Shown here in pieces: positions 5,818-12,398 of a DNA stretch of 14,878 nt; the first letter of the stretch is position 1, and each line of letters begins with the position of its first letter. The position numbers were made by a program, and so were the translations under genes. Under the pieces are notes generated by a model, which saw only the letters and a program-made list of their open reading frames with translations, was not told the DNA's origin and ran no database searches. Origin of the DNA: an uncultured Muribaculaceae bacterium (lineage in GTDB: Bacteria > Bacteroidota > Bacteroidia > Bacteroidales > Muribaculaceae); contig CAJTRT010000051.1 of assembly GCA_910579105.1 (NCBI GenBank), forward strand, positions 1 to 14,878. Direction: 5' to 3'.

Positions 5818-7695
5818 ATGGAACGGAAACAGGAAATAAGCGAACCGAAGCGTATCGAACTGCTGGCTCCGGCACGCGACGCGGCGACAGCCTTCCAGGC
5901 TGTGCTACACGGAGCCGATGCCGTGTATATGGGTGCGCCGTCGCACGGTGCGCGCCACCAGGCTGCCAACTCTATCGACGACCTGCGCCGCGTGGCCGAT
6001 TTCGCCCATGCCTATGGCGCGAGGCTCTATGTCACGGTGAACACTCTCGTCTACGATGACGAGATTCCGCTGGTCGAAGCCCTTGTATGGGACTTGTACC
6101 GCGCCGGGGTTGACGCTCTGATAGTGCAGGATCTGGGGCTTTTGCGGATGAACCTCCCGCCGATCGCCTTGCATGCGTCCACGCAGTGCGACACCCGCGA
6201 CCCCGCCAAGGCTCGTTTCCTTCAGGACGCGGGTTTCTCGCAAATCGTGCTTGCCCGTGAGTTGTCGCTCGATGAGATTCGGAGTGTGGCCGGTGCCGTT
6301 GATGTGCCTTTGGAGGTGTTCGTCCACGGCGCTCTTTGCGTCAGTTACAGCGGCGACTGCCAGGCGAGCCATATGCTGACCGGGCGTTCGGCCAACCGCG
6401 GGGAGTGCGCCCAGGTGTGCCGCTTCCCATTTGACCTCGAAGACGCGTCGGGACGCAAGCTCCTGCGTGACAAACACCTTCTCTCGCTTCGCGATATGAA
6501 CCGGTCGGCCATGCTCGCCGACCTTCTTGACGCTGGCGCGACCTCCTTCAAGATCGAAGGAAGGCTAAAAGACGCTGCCTATGTGAAGAATGTGGTGGCG
6601 GCCTACCGCTGTGCCCTTGACGAGATAATCGATGCCGATCCAGCACGCTATCGCCGTTCGTCGCTGGGGCGGGTGGAGCTTGGGTTCACTCCCGATCTGT
6701 CGAAGAGTTTCAACAGGGGGTACACATCGTATTTCCTGACCGACCCTGGCGCGCCGGGCAAAATGGCAACTTTCGGTTCGCCGAAATGGATAGGGGAGGA
6801 GGTCGGCAAGGTGCTGGCCGGAAGCGGGCGGCGCTATAACGCGCGCCTCAAAACCGGGGTGACGCTCAATAACGGCGACGGTCTCGGATATTTCGATGAG
6901 ACCGGCACTTTCCGCGGTTTTCGCCTCAATCGTGCTGATAATGGCGTTCTGTTCACGGCAACCCCGGTGGATATTCCGTCTGGAGCGTTGCTTTACCGCA
7001 ATTCCGACGCTGCCCGCGCCAGGCTGATGGCCGGGGAAACCGCCACTCGCCGCATCGCGCTGAATGTCCGTTTGCGCACGTCGGGCAACCGCCTGGTTCT
7101 CGATCTGGAGGATGAGGCGGGATTGCGTGTTTCCTCGGCTGCGGATTTTGAGCCGCAGCCGGCCAGAACCCCGCAGCTTGAATCGCGGCGGCGCATTCTT
7201 ATGAAGTTGGGCGGAACCCGCTATTCTCTTGCCGCTGAGGATATTGTCGATGAGGCAGGGGAAGTGTTCGTCCCCGCGTCTGTTCTGACAGCCTTGCGCC
7301 GCGAGGCTGTCGCCGCCCTTGACACGGCCCGCATTGCCCGCCACCATTGCGAGCCGCGCCGCGAGCCGGCAGCGGAACTCCGCTGGCCCGGCGATGCTCC
7401 ACTCACCCGCCATGATAATGTGGCCAACTCGTTTGCGCGCGGATTCTACGCTGGAATGGGGATTGAAGTGGGAGCGATGGCCGCGGAAGTCGAACGTCCG
7501 GCGCCTGACACTCCCGACGGCGAGGTCTGCGTTATGGAGACCCGTTACTGCCTTCGTCGCGAGCTCGGAGCCTGCCTGAAACAGGGTGGCGCGTCCAAGC
7601 TTCCTGCCCCCCTCTATCTCACCTCCTCGGGCAACCGCTTCCGCCTCGACTTCGACTGCGCCCGCTGCCGCATGCGCGTGTTTTTGTCGCGATAG
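5818..7695 (+). CDS. rlhA: Peptidase U32 family protein, RlhA-like 23S rRNA hydroxylation enzyme
   Basis: The 625-residue protein belongs to the U32 'collagenase-like' family. In E. coli the relative RlhA (YdcP) is needed for hydroxylation of C2501 of 23S rRNA, so proteolysis is not assumed. The N-terminal part shows IELLAPARD at 13-21 and HGADAVYMGAPSHGAR at 31-46, as in the family barrel. The central segment has the four conserved cysteines C174, C181, C197 and C201 in GALCVSYSGDC and NRGECAQVCRF, followed by SFKIEGRLK (243-251). The C-terminal part matches the DUF3656-type extension of long RlhA-like proteins, ending with C578, C586, C614 and C617. No other methionine is available before M38, supporting the start used. 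It ends in TAG then TAA. It is the only plus-strand gene here. The symbol is by family; orthology is not proven. Confidence 0.85.
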   Translation: MERKQEISEPKRIELLAPARDAATAFQAVLHGADAVYMGAPSHGARHQAANSIDDLRRVADFAHAYGARLYVTVNTLVYDDEIPLVEALVWDLYRAGVDALIVQDLGLLRMNLPPIALHASTQCDTRDPAKARFLQDAGFSQIVLARELSLDEIRSVAGAVDVPLEVFVHGALCVSYSGDCQASHMLTGRSANRGECAQVCRFPFDLEDASGRKLLRDKHLLSLRDMNRSAMLADLLDAGATSFKIEGRLKDAAYVKNVVAAYRCALDEIIDADPARYRRSSLGRVELGFTPDLSKSFNRGYTSYFLTDPGAPGKMATFGSPKWIGEEVGKVLAGSGRRYNARLKTGVTLNNGDGLGYFDETGTFRGFRLNRADNGVLFTATPVDIPSGALLYRNSDAARARLMAGETATRRIALNVRLRTSGNRLVLDLEDEAGLRVSSAADFEPQPARTPQLESRRRILMKLGGTRYSLAAEDIVDEAGEVFVPASVLTALRREAVAALDTARIARHHCEPRREPAAELRWPGDAPLTRHDNVANSFARGFYAGMGIEVGAMAAEVERPAPDTPDGEVCVMETRYCLRRELGACLKQGGASKLPAPLYLTSSGNRFRLDFDCARCRMRVFLSR

Positions 7696-7698
7696 TAA

Positions 7699-7771
7699 GT
7701 AGGGACGCGGCGTGCCGCGTATAATGAGGGATTAACCAATTTTACGCGGCACGCCGCGTCCCTACGTTTTT
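7699..7771 (+). repeat. REP-like inverted repeat pair, also a terminator for the rlhA-like gene
   Basis: Arms at 7699-7721 and 7743-7765 are perfect 23-nt reverse complements beginning gtagggacgcggcgtgccg, with a 21-nt AT-rich loop. Each arm is itself nearly palindromic (acgcggc, gt, gccgcgt). Five T residues follow at 7767-7771, so on the plus strand it would work as a rho-independent terminator, starting 4 nt after the stop codon. A solo copy of the same 19-nt core lies at 12178-12196, which marks it as a dispersed repeat rather than a gene-specific terminator. The two-inverted-copies layout resembles REPIN elements; that name is inference. Confidence 0.8.
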
Positions 7772-7792
7772 GTCGGATCAAATAAATGAATA

Positions 7793-7829
7793 ACAGGCGC
7801 TGTGTCGGATTAGCCGACACAGCGCCTGT
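7793..7829 (-). terminator. Terminator hairpin between convergent rlhA-like gene and mutB
   Basis: A perfect 16-bp stem (acaggcgctgtgtcgg 7793-7808 with ccgacacagcgcctgt 7814-7829) closes a 5-nt loop. On the minus strand it is followed by TATTCATTTATTTG, T-rich but interrupted. It lies 27 nt beyond the mutB stop and probably ends the mutAB transcript; it could also serve the plus strand. Confidence 0.75.
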
Positions 7830-7856
7830 GCGTTTGAGGTTTTGAAACGGCGGGGA

Positions 7857-9992
7857 TTATTCGGCGCCGTTGAGGATTTCGAGCATGCGGATGGCGGAGG
7901 CGGGGATGCGGGTGCCGGGGCCGAAGATGGCGGCAACGCCGGCACGGTACAGGAAGTCGTAGTCCTGCGCCGGAATCACGCCGCCGGCGGTAACCATGAT
8001 GTCCTCGCGGCCGAGCTTTTTAAGTTCCTCGATCACCTGGGGGATGAGGGTCTTGTGGCCGGCTGCCAAGGAGGAGACTCCGAGGATGTGCACGTCGTTC
8101 TCGACTGCCTGGCGGGCTGCCTCGGCGGGGGTCTGGAACAGCGGGCCCATGTCGACGTCGAAGCCGCAGTCGGCATAGCCGGTGGCCACAACCTTGGCGC
8201 CGCGGTCGTGGCCGTCCTGGCCCATCTTGGCGATCATGATGCGGGGCTGACGGCCCTCGCGCTTGGCGAATTCCTCGACCATTTGCTGTGCGCGGATGAA
8301 GTCGGGATCGTTCTTGGTTTCGTTGGAGTACACGCCTGAAATTGTTCTGATTATTGCTTTGTAGCGGCCGACGACCTCTTCGCACGCGTCGGAGATTTCC
8401 CCGAGCGAGGCGCGGAGCCCGGCGGCCTTCACTGCCAGGTCGAGGAGGTTGCCCTCGCCGGTGCGCACACATTCGGTGATAGCTTCGAGCGCTTTCTTGA
8501 CAGCGGCCTCGTCGCGCTTGCCGCGGAGGTCGTTGAGGCGGGCGATCTGCTCGTTGCGCACCTCGGTGTTGTCGATTTCGAGGATGTCGATGGGATCCTC
8601 GTGGTCGAGGCGGTATTTGTTGATGCCTACGATGGTCTGGCGGCCGGAGTCGATTCGGGCCTGGGTGCGGGCGGCAGCTTCCTCGATGCGGAGTTTGGGA
8701 AGGCCGGTCTCGATGGCCTTGGCCATGCCGCCGAGCTTCTCGATTTCCTCGATGTGCTGCCAGGCGCGGTGCGCGATCTCGTTGGTGAGCGATTCAACGT
8801 AGTACGAACCAGCCCAGGGATCGATTTCCTTGGTGATGTAGGTTTCGTTCTGGATGTAGATCTGGGTGTTTCGCGCGATGCGGGCCGAGAAGTCGGTCGG
8901 CAGGGCGATAGCCTCGTCGAGGGCGTTGGTGTGGAGGCTCTGGGTGTGGCCCAGGGCGGCTCCCATGGCCTCGATGCAGGTGCGGCCCACGTTGTTGAAG
9001 GGATCCTGCTCGGTGAGCGACCAGCCGGAGGTCTGCGAGTGGGTGCGGAGCGCCAGCGACTTGGGGTTCTTCGGGTTGAAGCGGCTGACGATCTTTGCCC
9101 AGAGCATGCGGGCGGCGCGCATCTTGGCGATCTCCATGAAGAAGTTCATGCCGATAGCCCAGAAGAAGCTCAGGCGCGGGGCGAACGAGTCGATATCCAT
9201 CCCGGCGTTGACACCGGCGCGGAGGTATTCGAGACCATCGGCCAGGGTGTAGGCCAGCTCGATGTCGCAGGTGGCGCCCGCTTCCTGCATATGGTAGCCG
9301 GAAATTGAGATCGAGTTGAACTTCGGCATGTTCTGCGAGGTGTACTCGAATATGTCGGCGATGATGCGCATCGAGAATTCGGGAGGGTAGATATAGGTGT
9401 TGCGCACCATGAACTCTTTCAGAATGTCGTTCTGAATGGTTCCGGCCATCTCCTCGAGCTTTGCGCCCTGTTCGAGACCGGCGTTGATGTAGAAGGCGAG
9501 CACGGGGAGTACGGCGCCGTTCATCGTCATCGACACCGACATCTTGTTCAGGGGTATTCCGTCGAAGAGCACCTTCATGTCCTCAACCGAGCAGATCGAC
9601 ACGCCGGCCTTGCCGACGTCGCCTACGACGCGCTGGTGGTCGGCGTCATAACCGCGGTGTGTCGCGAGGTCGAAGGCCACGGAGAGGCCCTTCTGGCCGG
9701 AAGCGAGGTTGCGGCGGTAGAACGCGTTCGATTCGGCCGCGGTAGAGAATCCGGCATACTGGCGGATGGTCCAGGGGCGTATCGCGTACATGCCGCTATA
9801 CGGGCCGCGGAGGAACGGGGGAAGGCCGGCCACATAGTCGAGGTGTTCCATCCCTTCGAGGTCTTCCTTTGTGTAGACGGGCTTGACGGGGATAAGCTCG
9901 GGGGTCAGCCAGTTTTCTCCCCCTTCGGGAGCCTTGACGGGAGCGCCGAAGGCATCGGCCGTGATATTTATGCTTTTGAAATCAGGTTTCAT
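7857..9992 (-). CDS. mutB: Methylmalonyl-CoA mutase, large (catalytic) subunit
   Basis: MutB, with adenosylcobalamin, interconverts succinyl-CoA and (R)-methylmalonyl-CoA. In Bacteroidales this serves the succinate-to-propionate route. The 711-residue protein has the TIM-barrel substrate domain at about 1-560, with RQYAGFSTAAESN (77-89) and FDLATHRGYD (107-116). Y79, R197 and H234 correspond, at a constant offset of ten, to Y89, R207 and H244 of the Propionibacterium enzyme. The cobalamin domain (about 580-711) holds the base-off motif DGHDRG (D593, H595, G598) plus GVSSLAAGH and TAGGVIP. It starts 24 nt after mutA and the two form a heterodimer. It is complete and shows no sign of decay. No meaB, epimerase or decarboxylase gene is nearby. 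Confidence 0.98.
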   Translation of the reverse strand: MKPDFKSINITADAFGAPVKAPEGGENWLTPELIPVKPVYTKEDLEGMEHLDYVAGLPPFLRGPYSGMYAIRPWTIRQYAGFSTAAESNAFYRRNLASGQKGLSVAFDLATHRGYDADHQRVVGDVGKAGVSICSVEDMKVLFDGIPLNKMSVSMTMNGAVLPVLAFYINAGLEQGAKLEEMAGTIQNDILKEFMVRNTYIYPPEFSMRIIADIFEYTSQNMPKFNSISISGYHMQEAGATCDIELAYTLADGLEYLRAGVNAGMDIDSFAPRLSFFWAIGMNFFMEIAKMRAARMLWAKIVSRFNPKNPKSLALRTHSQTSGWSLTEQDPFNNVGRTCIEAMGAALGHTQSLHTNALDEAIALPTDFSARIARNTQIYIQNETYITKEIDPWAGSYYVESLTNEIAHRAWQHIEEIEKLGGMAKAIETGLPKLRIEEAAARTQARIDSGRQTIVGINKYRLDHEDPIDILEIDNTEVRNEQIARLNDLRGKRDEAAVKKALEAITECVRTGEGNLLDLAVKAAGLRASLGEISDACEEVVGRYKAIIRTISGVYSNETKNDPDFIRAQQMVEEFAKREGRQPRIMIAKMGQDGHDRGAKVVATGYADCGFDVDMGPLFQTPAEAARQAVENDVHILGVSSLAAGHKTLIPQVIEELKKLGREDIMVTAGGVIPAQDYDFLYRAGVAAIFGPGTRIPASAIRMLEILNGAE

Positions 9993-10016
9993 AGCTTATA
10001 TATTGTTTAGCGGGGG

Positions 10017-11918
10017 TTACTTTTTGAGAAGGCGGGCGTTGAAACCGCGGAGGGTTTCGAGCACATTGCTCTTGACGTGGATGAAGTTCTCTATGCCCTG
10101 GGCTTTAAGCTCCTCGGCGCAGGCGGGGGCTCCGGCCACCACGAACTCGGCGCGGCCGGCGAGCTGCTTGAACGCCTCGGGGGCGAACTCGGCATATTCG
10201 TCGTCGCTCGAGCAGAGCACCACGATGTCGGCTTTAGCCTCCATGGCGGCGTTGATGCCCTCCTCGACGCTCTTGAAGCCGATGTTGTCGAGAATCTCGT
10301 AACCGGCGCAGCCGAAGAAGTTCGATGAGAACTGGGCGCGGGCCAGACGCATCGCGAGGTTGCCTATTGTCAGCATGAACGCCTTGGGGCGGTTCGAGGC
10401 GGCCTCGGTCTCGAGGCGCAGCATCTCGAAGGCGCTCCCCTGGCGGGCGGTGTTGAGGGCGCGGGCGGGATTGGTGGCGCAGTTGCCGCCGCATCCGCAG
10501 GCGTGTTCCTCGGCCTCACCCTTGACTTCGGCCTCCTCGGCGGCTGCCGACGAGCCGGCCTCGATCTTTTCGGCGGCCATCTCGTTGAAGTTGGGGAACT
10601 GGTTGGTGCCCAGCAGGATTTCCTTGCGGCGCGCCATGTCGTCGTGGCGTTTCGCACCGGAGGCGTTGACGGCGGCCTGCACGTCGCCACTGTTGACGCA
10701 GGCGAAGAAGCCCCCCTTATCCTCAACGTCGAGGAAGAGCTTCCACGCTTCCTGGCCTATGGCTACGGTGAGGGTTTCCACATAATAGGAACCTCCGGCG
10801 GGGTCGGCAACCTTGTCGAGGTGGCTCTCCTCTTTGAGGAGGAGCTGCTGGTTGCGGGCTATGCGCTCAGAGAATTCGTCGGGAGTTTTGTAGGGAGCGT
10901 CGAATGGAACGACGGTTATCGAGTCAACTCCGGCGAGGGCGGCCGACATGGCCTCGGTCTGCGAGCGGAGCAGGTTGACGTGGGCGTCATAGAGTGTCTG
11001 GTTGAAGCGCGAGGTTACCGCGTGGCATGCCATCTTGCAGTCCTCCTTGCTTTCGGGCTTGTACTGCTCGGCGATCTGCGCCCAGAGCATGCGTGCGGCG
11101 CGGAACTTGGCGAGCTCCATGAAGTAGTTCGAGGAGATGCCCATGTTGAACTTCACGCGGCGTGCCACTTCCGAAGCGGTGCGGCCGGCCTCGGTCAGCA
11201 GGGTCATCCACTGCGCGCCCCAGGCGAGGGCGTAGCCGAGTTCCTGGTAGATATACGCTCCGGCGTTGTTGAACAGCTCGGAATCGACGGCGAGCACTTT
11301 CAGCCCGGGCACATCCTTCACCGTGTCGAGTATTTCGCAGGCTTCCGCGGCGATGGCGGCGGTGTCGATGTCGGCACCATGGCGGAAGGCGCGTTTGAGC
11401 GGGTTATAGTCGATGGAGCCGCGGAACACCTTCTCGGCGCCGCGTTCTTTGAGCGCTTCTACGAGGGCTTTTGCCAGCTCGCGGTTCTTGCGGGCGCAGC
11501 CGCGGAAGTTGACTTCGACGGCCTCCAGGTCGATACCCTGGATCAGCCGGGCGATGTTCTCGGCGGTTGGTTCCTTCACGGTGAAACCGATGGAATTAAC
11601 CCCTTTCTGCAACACGTCGAGCGCCGTGGCGTTGGCTTCGGCGGGGTCGGTGGCGAGCACGTCCTGGCGCGTCAGCCAGTGGTTGTCGTCGCGTGTGCCG
11701 CGCACATAGGGGAACTCGCCGGGGAGCGAGTCGGTGGTTTTCAGGTCGGCGATGTCGGAGCGACGGTACATCGGCTGCACCGAGAAGCCCTCGTTTGTGC
11801 GCCAAACCAGTTTCTTTTCAAACGGTACCCCTTTGAGGTCGGCGTCGACCTTGGCTCGCCATTCTTCCTGGCTGACCGGCGGGAACTGCTCGAACAGTTT
11901 TTCCTTAATTTCTGCCAT
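10017..11918 (-). CDS. mutA: Methylmalonyl-CoA mutase, small (beta) subunit
   Basis: MutA is the non-catalytic partner of MutB. From ATG at 11918 it is 633 residues, beginning MAEIKEKLFEQFPPVSQEEW, the usual family start; an in-frame ATG at 12005 would add 29 residues lying in the untranslated leader. The barrel domain spans about 20-440, with KFNMGISSNYFMELAKFRAARMLWAQ's first part at 256-275 and DPAGGSYYVETLT at 372-384. The C-terminal Rossmann-like domain (about 500-633) lacks the DxHxxG cobalamin motif, as expected for this subunit. The linker (about 452-482) is unusual: acidic and alanine-rich, then H472, C474, C476 and C480 in HACGCGGNC, a possible metal site. The operon is read from a strong promoter at 12056-12025 through a leader of about 100 nt. 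Confidence 0.96.
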   Translation of the reverse strand: MAEIKEKLFEQFPPVSQEEWRAKVDADLKGVPFEKKLVWRTNEGFSVQPMYRRSDIADLKTTDSLPGEFPYVRGTRDDNHWLTRQDVLATDPAEANATALDVLQKGVNSIGFTVKEPTAENIARLIQGIDLEAVEVNFRGCARKNRELAKALVEALKERGAEKVFRGSIDYNPLKRAFRHGADIDTAAIAAEACEILDTVKDVPGLKVLAVDSELFNNAGAYIYQELGYALAWGAQWMTLLTEAGRTASEVARRVKFNMGISSNYFMELAKFRAARMLWAQIAEQYKPESKEDCKMACHAVTSRFNQTLYDAHVNLLRSQTEAMSAALAGVDSITVVPFDAPYKTPDEFSERIARNQQLLLKEESHLDKVADPAGGSYYVETLTVAIGQEAWKLFLDVEDKGGFFACVNSGDVQAAVNASGAKRHDDMARRKEILLGTNQFPNFNEMAAEKIEAGSSAAAEEAEVKGEAEEHACGCGGNCATNPARALNTARQGSAFEMLRLETEAASNRPKAFMLTIGNLAMRLARAQFSSNFFGCAGYEILDNIGFKSVEEGINAAMEAKADIVVLCSSDDEYAEFAPEAFKQLAGRAEFVVAGAPACAEELKAQGIENFIHVKSNVLETLRGFNARLLKK

Positions 11919-12024
11919 GATTTTGGTATAAAAGATTTGGATATTTGCTTCACATGGTATCAAGTAGGAAGCCTCATCTCTCCGCATCCTTACGGTAACC
12001 GGCAAAACGGGGCGTTTCCTATCG

Positions 12025-12056
12025 CAAAAGTAAGTAAAAAATATTAACCATCCAAA
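12025..12056 (-). promoter_or_regulatory. Promoter of mutA-mutB
   Basis: On the minus strand TTTG (12056-12053) is followed after exactly 20 nt by TACTTTTG (12032-12025), a perfect match to the Bacteroidetes primary promoter. The start of transcription would be near 12018, giving a leader of about 100 nt to the mutA ATG at 11918. I looked for a cobalamin riboswitch there and did not recognise one. Confidence 0.85.
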
Positions 12057-12120
12057 AACTGCGTTATAAATTACCTGTGGTAGCGGTTGGTGGTTGGCGT
12101 GGCATTGAAAATGATGGTCA

Positions 12121-12250
12121 GCATCTTGGAGCGTGGGCGCGGCCCAAGATATGCGTAAGGATGCGGTGTGCTATCGCGTAGGGACGCGGCGTGCCGTCCG
12201 AATCCGCGACAGCAAAGCGCCGGAGGCACGGATTCGCGCCTCCGGCGCTT
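12121..12250. repeat. Palindrome-dense intergenic repeat cluster with REP-like solo copy
   Basis: This gene-free stretch between the mut promoter and the surface-lipoprotein terminator holds three structures. First, a 7-bp stem atcttgg (12123-12129) with ccaagat (12144-12150). Second, a solo copy of the REP-like core gtagggacgcggcgtgccg at 12178-12196, identical over 19 nt to the element at 7699, then tcc, as if two bases were lost from the palindrome. Third, a perfect 13-bp stem aagcgccggaggc (12215-12227) with gcctccggcgctt (12238-12250). The 10-nt loop of the third stem can also pair with 12199-12206. Between them, cgtaaggatgcgg (12154-12166) is an inverted copy of 11982-11994. The short open frames here are not supported as genes. 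Confidence 0.7.
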
Positions 12251-12291
12251 GTATGGGGATGAAGCGTTCCGGCAACCTCCTCCCTCCGGCT

Positions 12292-12330
12292 AAAAAACGA
12301 CGCTATGTCGAATTTTGACATAGCGTCGTT
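12292..12330 (-). terminator. Rho-independent terminator of the surface lipoprotein gene
   Basis: A perfect 14-bp stem (aacgacgctatgtc 12296-12309 with gacatagcgtcgtt 12317-12330) has a 7-nt loop. On the minus strand it is followed by six T residues (12297-12292). It lies about 70 nt past the stop codon of the gene at 12399-14840. Confidence 0.9.
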
Positions 12331-12398
12331 GAAAGGGGTTCGTCGTGCTTAAAAATATTCGTTGCGATTCGTTGCGTTGAATATGGTTGCGGTACAGG

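Noticed and set aside
7696..7856. CRISPR-like repeat array in the convergent gap
   Set aside because: The repeats are two unrelated inverted hairpins, not direct repeats with regular spacers; they fit a REP-like element and a terminator.
11919..12005. Longer N-terminus for MutA from ATG at 12005
   Set aside because: The family start MAEIKEKLFEQFPPV fits ATG at 11918; the added 29 residues lie in the leader just after the promoter and look non-coding.
11919..12024. Cobalamin riboswitch before mutA
   Set aside because: I searched the leader for the conserved cobalamin-box elements and saw none; only weak hairpins are present.
10503..12047. A 514-codon plus-strand open frame opposite mutA
   Set aside because: It lies fully antisense to mutA, which has clear family motifs. 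Long antisense frames are expected in GC-rich coding DNA, and the translation has low-complexity G/V/E/H composition with no domain signs.
12118..12321. Small open frames on both strands in the intergenic repeat block
   Set aside because: They are made of palindromic repeat sequence, have no start-site signals and no recognisable protein features.
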